Assembly (NCBI GenBank): GCA_035536455.1
Contig: DATLOC010000043.1
Coordinates: forward strand, 1 to 64,000
Source: DASUNQ01 sp035536455
GTDB taxonomy: Bacteria > Acidobacteriota > Thermoanaerobaculia > Multivoradales > UBA5704
Length of the DNA: 64,000 nt
Reading direction: 5' to 3'
Part shown: positions 10,295 through 18,154 of the stretch, piece after piece
Numbering within the stretch: the stretch's first letter is position 1
Layout of the letters: each line of letters starts with the position of its first letter
Notes under the pieces: model-generated
Databases searched by the model: none
Seen by the model: only the letters and a program-made list of their open reading frames with translations
Told to the model about the DNA's origin: nothing
Made by a program: the position numbers and the translations under genes

Positions 10295-10987
10295 GTGGAG
10301 GTCGTCTTCGCGGCCGCCGGGCTGGCGGTCGGCGTCTACAAAGGGGAAGTGCTCGTCGAGTGCCTGGACTGCGCGAAGCGGCGCACCTTCGTCGGGGAGA
10401 CCGAGGACTGGGTGGCGCTCCGTACCTGCGAGAGCCCGCGGCAGCGCTTCTCGGTCGAGATGACGGTCGCCGCCGCTCCGGCGCCCCCTCCGCCGCCGCC
10501 CCCGGCGAGCGAGGTGCGGAACATCGACCTGGCGATGCGCGACCGCATGGCGGACGCGCTGGCCCGCCTCGCCGGCAAACGCGGGCTGGCGGTCCTCCCC
10601 GAGAGCCTGGCGGTGCTGTCGCTGCCCGCGGGGGGCCTGGTGGCGGGGGTGCGGGTGGCCGGGCTCGAGACGCGGACCGCGGCGGAGCTCGCCGCCGACG
10701 CCGAGGTGATGTTCCTCCGCCTGGACCTGCCGGCTCCGGCGGGCGGCGAGGCGATCCCCGCCGGCGAGTACGCGCTCTCCCTCCGCTTGCCGAACACCGC
10801 CCTGCTCCTCGACGCCCAGGGCACCGTGGTCCGCGAGCTGCCGCTCACCGCCGAGCGGCTGCCCGGCGGCGGCACGGTCTACGCCGCCTCCCTCGCCCCC
10901 GACCTTCTCTTGCCGGTCTGGTGCTCCGGCGCGGCCTCCCCCGCCCCCGCCCTCTGGCGAGGCTGGCCGCTCGCCTGCCTCAACTGA
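10295..10987 (+). CDS. Hypothetical protein, start uncertain or N-terminus lost
   Basis: 230 residues from GTG 10295. Coding character clearly continues upstream of that codon: the same frame reads RLRVEAGKTADVEVVFAAAG, typical of a beta-sandwich strand, back to about 10241 with no ATG, GTG or TTG. Either translation begins at a rare CTG (10265) or the 5' end has been lost or frameshifted against the upstream gene. The body has ECLDCAKRRTF, a Pro-rich linker (60-70) and a second beta-rich half with Cys residues near the C-terminus. No family recognised. Confidence 0.55.
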   Translation: MEVVFAAAGLAVGVYKGEVLVECLDCAKRRTFVGETEDWVALRTCESPRQRFSVEMTVAAAPAPPPPPPPASEVRNIDLAMRDRMADALARLAGKRGLAVLPESLAVLSLPAGGLVAGVRVAGLETRTAAELAADAEVMFLRLDLPAPAGGEAIPAGEYALSLRLPNTALLLDAQGTVVRELPLTAERLPGGGTVYAASLAPDLLLPVWCSGAASPAPALWRGWPLACLN

Positions 10988-11002
10988 GCGGGCGCTTAGG
11001 GC

Positions 11003-11890
11003 TTAGAAGAGGGGGAAGAGCCGGATCAGGTTGAAGCCGAGGCGCACGTCGTCCTCGGCGAAGCCCGGCGGGAAGTCGCTGCCCAGCATCTGATCGACGG
11101 TCGTGGCCCGCGAGTTGCCGAGGACGACCTCGAAGATGTGGCGGCCGACGTCGTGCGAGAAGCCGACGTGCCAGGCGGTGATGCTGTCGTCGAGGTCGCG
11201 GTTCGCCGGCACCACCTCCAGCTCGAGGAGGCGACTGTGCGGCAGCGGCACGGTGAGGCCGACGGGCACGTTCATGGCGTCGCTCAGCCGCGTCGTCTCG
11301 CCCACCCAGGAGGGGGCGACGAGGAGGTTCACGCCGCGGCCGAAGCGGCGGACGACGATGAGCTGGGCGAAGGGGCGGGTGGGGTCGGCGACCCCTTCGC
11401 GCTCCAGCCGGTCGACCCCGGCGCGCACGGCGACGGAGAGCGGCACTCGCCGCTTCTGCTCGAGGAGCAGGAGCTTGCCGAAGACCTCGTAGTCCTCCTG
11501 GAACGACGAGCGGTAGAGCCCGAGGTCTAACCGGCGGGTGAGGCCGAACGTCATGCCGATGCCGACGTCGGCGGCGCCGTCGAGCCCCCAGAGGTCGTGC
11601 GAGCTGCCGTCCTGCACGGTCTGCTGGAAGCGGTGGGTGAAGAGCAGCTCCCACATCCGCGCCCCGACCGGGAAGGGTGTCGCGGTGTCGATCAGGCGGG
11701 TGCCGAGCGGATCGCGCTCGGCTGATTCCTCGGCGGGCTCCTCGGTGGGCTCCTCGGCGGGCTCCTCGGCCGGCGGCGCTGGCTCCTGCGGCGCCGCTTC
11801 CTCCTGCGCCGGGACCGGACCGGCGAGCAGGGCGGCGAGCAGGGCGGCGAGGACGCAGGACCGGCACGTCGCGACGCGGGCGTCAGTCAT
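11003..11890 (-). CDS. DUF5777-type outer-membrane beta-barrel protein
   Basis: 295 residues. Signal peptide 1-28 (CRSCVLAALLAALLAGPVPAQ), then an acidic Glu/Pro-rich spacer (29-60) with PAEEPAEEPTEE-like repeats. Alternating beta strands follow: WELLFTHRFQQTV, DVGIGMTFGLTRRLDLGLYR, and a final aromatic strand RLGFNLIRLFPLF, as expected of a barrel terminus. The pattern resembles DUF5777 proteins. It is co-transcribed with the heme-motif lipoprotein whose stop it overlaps by eight bases; both would be in the outer envelope, so a redox or electron-transfer partnership is plausible but inferred. Confidence 0.75.
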   Translation of the reverse strand: MTDARVATCRSCVLAALLAALLAGPVPAQEEAAPQEPAPPAEEPAEEPTEEPAEESAERDPLGTRLIDTATPFPVGARMWELLFTHRFQQTVQDGSSHDLWGLDGAADVGIGMTFGLTRRLDLGLYRSSFQEDYEVFGKLLLLEQKRRVPLSVAVRAGVDRLEREGVADPTRPFAQLIVVRRFGRGVNLLVAPSWVGETTRLSDAMNVPVGLTVPLPHSRLLELEVVPANRDLDDSITAWHVGFSHDVGRHIFEVVLGNSRATTVDQMLGSDFPPGFAEDDVRLGFNLIRLFPLF

Positions 11891-12308
11891 TCCGCGCTCC
11901 CTCCCGGATCCAGCCGGCGATGCCGGCGATCTGCTCCGGCGTCAGGTACGGCGGCCCGTCCTGCGGCATGCGGTCGCCCGTGATGTCGGGGTCGCCGCGC
12001 AGCTTCTTGATGATGTAGCTGCGCTCGGGGTCGCCCGGCGTCACCCGCGGCAGCGCGCTGCCGAGCGAGGCGTGGTTGACCAGCAGGCCGTAGCTCTGGC
12101 CGGCCGCCAGCACCAGGCCGTTCTGCCCCGTCGCCGGGTCGTGGCACCCGGCCTTCGCGCAGACCGGAGTGAAGATGTTGATCTGGATCTGCGAGAAGGT
12201 GAAGGCCGGGCCTTCGGGCCCCTCCACCGGCTCGGTCGGGCTCTTGACCGTGCCGCAGGCGGCGGCCGCGAGGAGCGACCCGAGGAGGAGGAAGAGCCGG
12301 GGGCCCAT
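11883..12308 (-). CDS. Lipoprotein with single c-type-like heme motif (CxxxxCH)
   Basis: 141 residues from ATG 12308 (MGPRLFLLLGSLLAAAAC), which gives a clean lipobox; a longer start at 12389 would bury it. After the lipobox comes FSQIQINIFTPVCAKAGCHD, with C-x4-CH, the variant heme-binding spacing seen in planctomycete-type cytochrome C domains, and a distal Met candidate in GDRMPQDGPPYLTPEQIAGI. The size fits a one-heme domain anchored to the outer membrane. It sits divergently beside the sigma factor operon and is upstream of the barrel gene. Confidence 0.75.
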   Translation of the reverse strand: MGPRLFLLLGSLLAAAACGTVKSPTEPVEGPEGPAFTFSQIQINIFTPVCAKAGCHDPATGQNGLVLAAGQSYGLLVNHASLGSALPRVTPGDPERSYIIKKLRGDPDITGDRMPQDGPPYLTPEQIAGIAGWIREGARND

Positions 12309-12403
12309 TGCCCCGGTCTGTCCCGCCCGCCGGGACGCGGGTTCACCGGCCGCGGCGATCGAACCTTTTGGCCGCCAACCGGGACTCACGCGCGAGAGGA
12401 GCT

Positions 12404-12982
12404 ATGCTCGCCGCCATGCCGGCGCAGGACGAACGCTCACTGCTGCAACGGGTTGCGGCGCGGGATCGCAAGGCCTTCGAGGCCCTCTACCACCTCTATT
12501 ACCGCCGCCTCTTCGGCTACGTCTTCAAGCTGACGCGGCGGCCGGAGCTGGTCGAGGAGGTGGTCAACGACGTGCTGTTGGCCGTCTGGCAGGGAGCCGG
12601 GCGCTTCGACGGTCGCTCCCGCCCCTCGACCTGGGTCTTCGGCATCGCCTACCACAAGGCGCTCAAGGCCCTCGCCCGCGCCGGCGTGCGGGCCGGGGCG
12701 GTCGAGGAGGACCGGGTGGCGGCGGAGCCGGTCGACCCCGAGGGGCCGGAGAGCCTGATGGCGCGGCGGGAGCTGCAGAGCGTGCTCGGACGGGCGCTCG
12801 CCACCCTCTCGCCGGAGCAGCGGGCGGTGGTCGAGATGACGTACGTCTACGGCTGCTCGTACCAGGAGATCGCGGCGGCGATCGGCTGTCCGGTGAACAC
12901 GGTCAAGACGCGGATGTTCCACGCCCGCCGGAAGCTGCGCGACCTGTTGCCCGGGCTCGGCGTCAGCAGCCACGGCGGCTAG
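12404..12982 (+). CDS. ECF-type sigma-70 family RNA polymerase sigma factor
   Basis: About 192 residues. Sigma2 region: DRKAFEALYHLYYRRLFGYV then VVNDVLLAVWQGAGRFDGRS and STWVFGIAYHKALKAL. Sigma4: LATLSPEQRAVVEMTYVYGC, then SYQEIAAAIGCPVNTVKTRM with the helix-turn-helix. ATG 12404 sits two bases after GAGGAGCT, ATG 12416 lies further away; the true start could be either. The anti-sigma gene follows after 22 bases and then an S8 protease, a classic regulator cassette. Confidence 0.92.
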   Translation: MLAAMPAQDERSLLQRVAARDRKAFEALYHLYYRRLFGYVFKLTRRPELVEEVVNDVLLAVWQGAGRFDGRSRPSTWVFGIAYHKALKALARAGVRAGAVEEDRVAAEPVDPEGPESLMARRELQSVLGRALATLSPEQRAVVEMTYVYGCSYQEIAAAIGCPVNTVKTRMFHARRKLRDLLPGLGVSSHGG

Positions 12983-13004
12983 GGCGAGGCGGAGGGGATA
13001 CACG

Positions 13005-13724
13005 ATGGGACACGAGGCGCGCGGGCACGAGGAGCTGGAGCTGCTCCTCCCCTGGTACGTCAACGGCACGCTGGAAGCGGCCGAGCGTGCGGCGCTCGAC
13101 GACCATCTCGCCGGCTGCCCCCGCTGCCGCGCCGAGCTGGCGCGCGAGGAGGGGCTGGCCGCCGCCCTGCGCGCGGCCGAGGACGTCGCCCCGGCGCCCC
13201 ACCCGGCGCAGCTCGCCCGCCTGCTGAGCCGCCTCGACGGCGAGCCGCGCGCCGAGCGCCCGCCGCGGCGCCGGCCGGCGGCGCACTTGGCCGCGCTCTG
13301 GGCCGGCACCCCGCGGCCGGTGCGCTGGGCCGTCGCGGCGCAGACGCTCCTCGTCCTCGCTCTCGCCGCCGCGACCGGCTGGCGGGCCGGCGGCGCGGAC
13401 CCCGCGCGTGAGACCGCCGCGGTCGAGACCGGCGGCGCCGAGTTCCGCACGCTGGCCGACACGGCATCCGAGACGCCCGCCGCGGCGCCGGCCGGCGCGG
13501 CGCGCCTGCGCGTCCTCTTCGCCGAGGAGACCTCCGCCCGCGCGGTGCGCGCCATCCTCGAGCGCGTCGGCGGCCGCATCGTCGACGGCCCCTCGCCGCT
13601 CGGCGTCTACACCGTGGAGGTCCCGGCGGGCCCCGCCGCCGATCCGCTGGAGGTCGTCCTCGATCACCTCCGCGCGCAGCCGGAGGTTCGCTTCGCCGGG
13701 GAGGCGGCCGGCGGAGGGACGTAG
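13005..13724 (+). CDS. Membrane anti-sigma factor with zinc-finger and a protease-prodomain-like C-terminus
   Basis: 239 residues, start after GGAGGGG. Residues 8-48 are an anti-sigma zinc finger: LPWYVNGTLEAAERAALDDH then HLAGCPRC (H-x3-C-x2-C). A membrane helix lies around 107-124 (VRWAVAAQTLLVLALAAATG). The periplasmic part ends in a small alpha/beta domain (about 165-235) with LRVLFAEETSARAVRAILER, GVYTVEVPAG and LDHLRAQPEVRFA, closely resembling subtilase propeptide/inhibitor I9 folds. The stop overlaps the GTG start of the S8 peptidase. Control of the upstream sigma factor by proteolysis or sequestration is inferred. Confidence 0.85.
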   Translation: MGHEARGHEELELLLPWYVNGTLEAAERAALDDHLAGCPRCRAELAREEGLAAALRAAEDVAPAPHPAQLARLLSRLDGEPRAERPPRRRPAAHLAALWAGTPRPVRWAVAAQTLLVLALAAATGWRAGGADPARETAAVETGGAEFRTLADTASETPAAAPAGAARLRVLFAEETSARAVRAILERVGGRIVDGPSPLGVYTVEVPAGPAADPLEVVLDHLRAQPEVRFAGEAAGGGT

Positions 13725-14995
13725 TGCGCCGCCGCTCCCGTTCGGTGTCAGCGTCCGTCACGGTGCTCGCCGCCCTCCTCGCCGCGGCGTGTGCCGGGGC
13801 GGGCGCGCCTTCCGCCGATCCCGGCGGCGCCGCGCCCGGCGGCCGCGCGTCCGTCTCCGCCGACGACCGCCAGTTCAGCGGCCGGCAGGTCATGGTCACC
13901 CTGCCGCCGGGGCCGCCGCCGATCGTCGGCTGGATGGTCCGCTCGCTGGAGCAGAAGTACCACCTGCGCACCGTCTTCGCCTGGCCGCTCGCCTCCCTCG
14001 GCGGCGAGCACTGCATGGTCTTCGAGGTGCCGCGCGGCCAGAGCGTCGAGGCGCTGGTGGCGGCGCTGGAGGCGGACCCGCAGGTGGGGACGGCGCAGCC
14101 GATCCACGAGTTCGAGACCGCGGCGACCGGCTACAACGACCCCTACGCCCACCTCCAGTACGGCGCCCAGACGCTCAACCTCGAGCAGGCGCACCGCATC
14201 GCCACCGGCAAAGGGGTGCGGGTGGCGGTCGTGGACACCGGCGTCGACGTCGACCACCCCGACCTGCGCGGCCGGATCGTGCGCGTCGGCAACTTCGTCG
14301 ACCGCGGCGAGCGCAGCTTCACCTCCGACGCCCACGGCACCGCCGTCGCCGGGGTGATCGCGGCGCGCGCCAACAACGAGGTCGGGATCGTCGGGGTCGC
14401 GCCCGGCGCCGACGTGCTGGCGCTCAAGGCCTGCTGGGAGCAGCCGCCCGGCTCGCGCCGCGGCGTCTGCAACAGCTACACGCTGGCCAAGGCGGTGGAC
14501 TTCGCGATCGTCGAGAAGGCGCAGGTCTTGAACTTCAGCCTCGCCGGGCCGGTCGATCCGCTGCTCACCCGCCTGATCGCCCGTGCCGTCGAGCGCGGCA
14601 TCACCGTGGTGGCGGCGCAGGGGGACGGGCAGGGGCGGGGGTTCCCGGCCTCGCTCGACGGCGTCCTGGGGATCGCCGCCACCGACCCCGCGGGGGCGCT
14701 GCGCGGCGGCGCGCCGGCGCGCCCACGGCCGCTCCTCGCCGCGCCGGGGATCGACATCCTGACCACCGCGCCGCGCAGCGCCTACGACTTCTTCAGCGGC
14801 AGCTCCTTCGCCGCGGCGCACGTCAGCGGCGTCGTGGCGCTGCTGCTCGAGAAGCAGCCCAAGCTCTCCCCGCGCGACATCGAGCGTCTGTTCGAGGGCA
14901 CGGCCCGCAAGGTCGACGGCGGCGGCGCCACGGCCGGTCTGATCGACGCCTGCGCGGCGCTGGCCAAGGCCACCGGCGGCGCGGGGTGTGCCTAG
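13724..14995 (+). CDS. S8 family (subtilisin-like) lipoprotein peptidase
   Basis: 423 residues from GTG 13724. Lipobox near 23 (LAALLAAAC), a propeptide-like region (about 50-130: RQVMVTLPPGPPP, CMVFEVPRGQSVEALVAALE) and a catalytic domain with Asp171 (VAVVDTGVDVDHPDL), His204 (AHGTAVAGVIAA) and Ser361 (FSGSSFAAAHVSG). The usual oxyanion Asn in the AAGNxG block is Asp301 here (VVAAQGDGQGRGFPA), a rare substitution also known from proprotein convertase PC2. Probably periplasmic or outer-membrane anchored. It is the third gene of the sigma/anti-sigma operon with one-base overlap. Confidence 0.9.
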   Translation: MRRRSRSVSASVTVLAALLAAACAGAGAPSADPGGAAPGGRASVSADDRQFSGRQVMVTLPPGPPPIVGWMVRSLEQKYHLRTVFAWPLASLGGEHCMVFEVPRGQSVEALVAALEADPQVGTAQPIHEFETAATGYNDPYAHLQYGAQTLNLEQAHRIATGKGVRVAVVDTGVDVDHPDLRGRIVRVGNFVDRGERSFTSDAHGTAVAGVIAARANNEVGIVGVAPGADVLALKACWEQPPGSRRGVCNSYTLAKAVDFAIVEKAQVLNFSLAGPVDPLLTRLIARAVERGITVVAAQGDGQGRGFPASLDGVLGIAATDPAGALRGGAPARPRPLLAAPGIDILTTAPRSAYDFFSGSSFAAAHVSGVVALLLEKQPKLSPRDIERLFEGTARKVDGGGATAGLIDACAALAKATGGAGCA

Positions 14996-15020
14996 CAGCC
15001 GCGCAGGAGCAAGCTCTCCG

Positions 15021-16202
15021 TCAGGCTTCTTGCACCGCCGCTGCCGCCGGGTAAGACACGAGGCCGGCAACCCGCTTTGAATCTTTGGCGTCGTCGCCGG
15101 CCTCCTCCTCTTTCTCTCCTTCCGGTTCCTTTGGCGCGAACATCATGTTCCCGAGCCTTTGGAGCCGGGCGAGGGCACCCTCGGAGAGCAGCCCTGTCAG
15201 GGTGGCCAGAAGCGCAACCGACCAAGTGCTCGGGACCGAAGGGCCTCCAAAGAGCACCAGCTGACCCGACATCAAGGCCACGTACATCACTCCTGCCAGG
15301 AAGAACCCGTTGAGCGGTTTGTAGAACAAGTAGCGGAAGGCGGAGCGCTTCCGGAGGGTACGCTCTGTCGCGGCCAGGAGGAACGAGCACTGAATCGCCC
15401 CTCCAAGCGCTCCCAGGAAGCAGCTCATGACGACGAGGACCGCTTGGCGCAGGTACTCGGGCGCTCCTTCTCTCGAGAGGAACATCCCGATGAGCCCGAG
15501 AAGCAATGCGCCCGGGATGGCCACCAGGTAGATGCCGATCACGTAGACACCGGCGGCGACGAACGGCTTGCCCGACCATGCGGCCAAGGCGACTGCGATG
15601 GCCATGCCGGCGGCGATCACCCCAAGGCAGATCAGCAGCCAATACGCAACTCGCAAGACGGAGAGGAGCGTCGCGCTGGCGCGCAAGCCCTCGTGGTCCG
15701 GGAAGTCCTTGAGCGCGGCTTCGAGTCTGTTGCTCGCGCGGCCGAACTCGAGACGCTCGATCAGGGAATCGACCTCGCTCTCCAGCTGTTTGGCCCTTGC
15801 CTGCGCGTCTTTGACCTCCCCCGCAAGATCTCGTGCGAGGACCTGAGCCCCCGCGGTACCAGCCCCTGGCTGGTCGATCTCGGCTGGGGTACTCGGGGCT
15901 GGGCCAGCGCCGGCCGGCCCCCCGGCTTCGTCGAGTGCTTTCTCGGGCGCTTCCGCCAACAGCCAGAGCGCTGACGCCATGAGTCCCGGGTGATCCGGGT
16001 AGCGGCTCAGGGCTAGCCGCAGGAGCGCGGTTGCTTCGTCGAAGCGCCTCTCGTGGATGAGAGCATCGACACGTTGCTCGAGGTCGGAAGCGTCGGCGGC
16101 CGCCGCATCGGCATTCGCTGCCTCTACGGCCTGCGCCTGTGCGGCCGTGGATGCTCCGACCAACGCGACGAGGATCATGAGAAGTGACAGTGGCCTCTTC
16201 AC
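15021..16202 (-). CDS. Exported/multispanning membrane protein with TPR-like N-terminus
   Basis: 393 residues from GTG 16202, chosen because GGAGG sits seven bases upstream and it gives a signal peptide (VKRPLSLLMILVALVGASTA). Two similar helical segments (ERRFDEATALLRLALSRYPD and ERLEFGRASNRLEAALKDFP) are TPR-like half repeats. About six membrane helices fill 205-360 (for example WLLICLGVIAAGMAIAVALA). The tail is acidic (EGEKEEEAGDDAKDSKR). The codon composition is noticeably less GC-rich than the neighbours, hinting at separate ancestry. Family unknown. Confidence 0.75.
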   Translation of the reverse strand: MKRPLSLLMILVALVGASTAAQAQAVEAANADAAAADASDLEQRVDALIHERRFDEATALLRLALSRYPDHPGLMASALWLLAEAPEKALDEAGGPAGAGPAPSTPAEIDQPGAGTAGAQVLARDLAGEVKDAQARAKQLESEVDSLIERLEFGRASNRLEAALKDFPDHEGLRASATLLSVLRVAYWLLICLGVIAAGMAIAVALAAWSGKPFVAAGVYVIGIYLVAIPGALLLGLIGMFLSREGAPEYLRQAVLVVMSCFLGALGGAIQCSFLLAATERTLRKRSAFRYLFYKPLNGFFLAGVMYVALMSGQLVLFGGPSVPSTWSVALLATLTGLLSEGALARLQRLGNMMFAPKEPEGEKEEEAGDDAKDSKRVAGLVSYPAAAAVQEA

Positions 16203-16297
16203 GGACTCACCTCCAGACGCTGCGTGACGTTCTGCAGGTGAGACGGACCGCCACCTCAAATTTCGCGAGACAACCTCAGGGTTGCCCGCCGCCGGCC

Positions 16298-17620
16298 CTA
16301 GCTATCGCCGGTGCCCCCCGGTGACTTCGCTGCCGGCTTGTCCAGCTCCCCGATCAGCGCGTCAGAGGCTTGCCGCTCCTTCTGGAGACGCGCCGCCACC
16401 GCCTCGGCCTGCCGCAGCACCCGCAGCGCGTTCTCGCCGGCCAGCTTCTTGACGTCCCCCTCGCTCCAGCCGCGGCGGAGGAGCTCGGCCAGGAGCACCG
16501 GGTAGTCGGCCACGTCCTCCAGGCCCACCGGCACCGTCGTGATGCCGTCGAAGTCCGAGCCGATGCCGACGTGGTCGATGCCGGCCAGCCGCCGCGCGTG
16601 CTCGACGTGGTCGGCGACCTCGGCGAGCGTGGCGGGCGGCTCCGGGTTCGCCGTCCGCCAGGCCTCCAGCGCCGCCTTCGCCGCCTCCGGGTCGCCGGAG
16701 TGGAGGGCCTTGTACCGCGCCTCGGCCGCGTCCTCCTCGGCCCACCACGCCCGCACCGCCTCAGAGATGAAGCCCGGCACGAAGGTCACCATCACGACAC
16801 CGCCGTTCTGCGGCAGCCGGCGCAGGACGTCGTCGGGCACGTTGCGCGGGTGGGCATCGAGCGCCCGCACCGAGGAGTGGGAGAAGACGACCGGCGCCGC
16901 GGCCGCGTCGAGCGCGTCGTGCATCGCCTCGGCCGAGACGTGCGAGAGGTCCACCAGCATGCCGAGGCGGTTCATCTCGCGCACCACCTCGACGCCGAAG
17001 GGCGACAGCCCGCCGACCTTCGGCGCGTCGGTCGCCGAGTCGGCCCAGGCGGTGTTCTTCGAGTGGGTGATCGTCATGTAGCGGGCGCCGGCGGCGTAGA
17101 GCTGGCGCAGCACGGCGAGCGAGTCGGAGATGGCGTGCCCGCCCTCGAGGCCGATCAGCGAGGCGACCTTGCCGGCGCGGTGGATGCGCTCGACGTCGGC
17201 GGCGGTGAGCGCCACCTCCAGCGCCTGCGGGTAGCGGGCGGCGAGGCGGTGGACGACGTCGATCTGCTCGAGGACGGCGACGGTCGGGTTGGCGATGTCG
17301 GCCGGCACGTAGACCGACCAGAACTGCGCCCCGACGCCGCCGCGCTCCAGGCGCACGAGGTCGGTGTGGAGCGGCTTTTCGAGGCCGCTCTGGTCCTGCG
17401 TCAGGTCGATTGCCGCGAGGTGGTTCTGGAAGCGGCTGCGCAGCTCCCACGGGAGGTCGTTGTGGCCGTCGACGAGCGGCACCTCCTCGAGGAGCGCGCG
17501 GGCCCGCGCCACCAGCTCCGCCGGCGGCGGCTGCCACGCTGCCGTCCCGCCGTTCTGCGCCGCCGCCGCGGCGCCCAGCCAGCCTGCCGCGATCGCTATC
17601 AGGACCATCGTCCGCCGCAT
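16298..17620 (-). CDS. Membrane dipeptidase, peptidase family M19
   Basis: 440 residues from ATG 17620, which follows GGAGGAGGCGGC and begins a signal peptide (MRRTMVLIAIAAGWLGAAAA). The zinc-site motifs are all present: VDGHNDLPW (about 65-73), SLIGLEGGHAISD, MTITHSKNTAWAD, LVDLSHVSAEAMHDAL, VVFSHSSVRAL and GIGSDFDGITTVP. The family hydrolyses dipeptides, including D-residue and beta-lactam-like substrates. The signal peptide places it in the periplasm. A short inverted repeat CAACC/GGTTG lies just after its stop (16271-16284). Confidence 0.93.
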   Translation of the reverse strand: MRRTMVLIAIAAGWLGAAAAAQNGGTAAWQPPPAELVARARALLEEVPLVDGHNDLPWELRSRFQNHLAAIDLTQDQSGLEKPLHTDLVRLERGGVGAQFWSVYVPADIANPTVAVLEQIDVVHRLAARYPQALEVALTAADVERIHRAGKVASLIGLEGGHAISDSLAVLRQLYAAGARYMTITHSKNTAWADSATDAPKVGGLSPFGVEVVREMNRLGMLVDLSHVSAEAMHDALDAAAAPVVFSHSSVRALDAHPRNVPDDVLRRLPQNGGVVMVTFVPGFISEAVRAWWAEEDAAEARYKALHSGDPEAAKAALEAWRTANPEPPATLAEVADHVEHARRLAGIDHVGIGSDFDGITTVPVGLEDVADYPVLLAELLRRGWSEGDVKKLAGENALRVLRQAEAVAARLQKERQASDALIGELDKPAAKSPGGTGDS

Positions 17621-17683
17621 GCCGCCTCCTCCGCGCCCCGCGAGGCGCTCCGAGGCGCGCATTCTAGCCGGGAGGATCGGCGG

Positions 17684-18154
17684 CTACGACGACCACTTTC
17701 GGACTGCCACCAGCGCGATCTCGACGCGCGCGCCGCGCGGCAGCGCGGCGACCTGCACGGTAGCCCGCGCCGGCGGATCCTTAGGGAAGTAGGTGGCGTA
17801 GACCTCGTTCATCGCCGCGAAGTCCGCCAGGTCGGCGAGGAAGACCTGCGCCTGGACTACCTCGCCCAAGGAGAACCCGGCTTCGGTAAGAACAGCCTTC
17901 AGGTTCTCGAGGACGCGCCGGGTCTCCGCCTGGATCCCTCCCGGCACCAGCTCGCGGGTCGCCGGATCGAGGCCGAGCTGTCCGGCGAGGTAGAGCGTGT
18001 CGCCGGCGCGGAAGGCCTGCGAGTAGGGCCCGATCGCCTGCGGCGCCTCCGGTGTCGAGACCGGCCCCCAGGTCGGAACGAGACGGATGCCGCACCCCGC
18101 GAGCAGGAGCGCCAGGGCGCAGCTCGCCCGCAAGCTCGCGCGCGGCACGTTCAT
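17684..18154 (-). CDS. RidA/YjgF-family protein exported as a lipoprotein
   Basis: 156 residues. Residues 1-21 are a lipoprotein signal (ASCALALLLAGC). The rest is a complete RidA fold: AIGPYSQAFRAGDTLYLAGQ, VLENLKAVLTEAGFSLGEVV and the active-site segment PPARATVQVAALPRGARVEI with the conserved Arg. RidA enzymes normally deaminate reactive imines and enamines in the cytoplasm, so a secreted, lipidated form is unusual. Its ATG overlaps the TGA of the intradiol dioxygenase gene (ATGA), implying co-translation and possibly a shared pathway for a ring-cleavage product. Confidence 0.88.
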   Translation of the reverse strand: MNVPRASLRASCALALLLAGCGIRLVPTWGPVSTPEAPQAIGPYSQAFRAGDTLYLAGQLGLDPATRELVPGGIQAETRRVLENLKAVLTEAGFSLGEVVQAQVFLADLADFAAMNEVYATYFPKDPPARATVQVAALPRGARVEIALVAVRKWSS

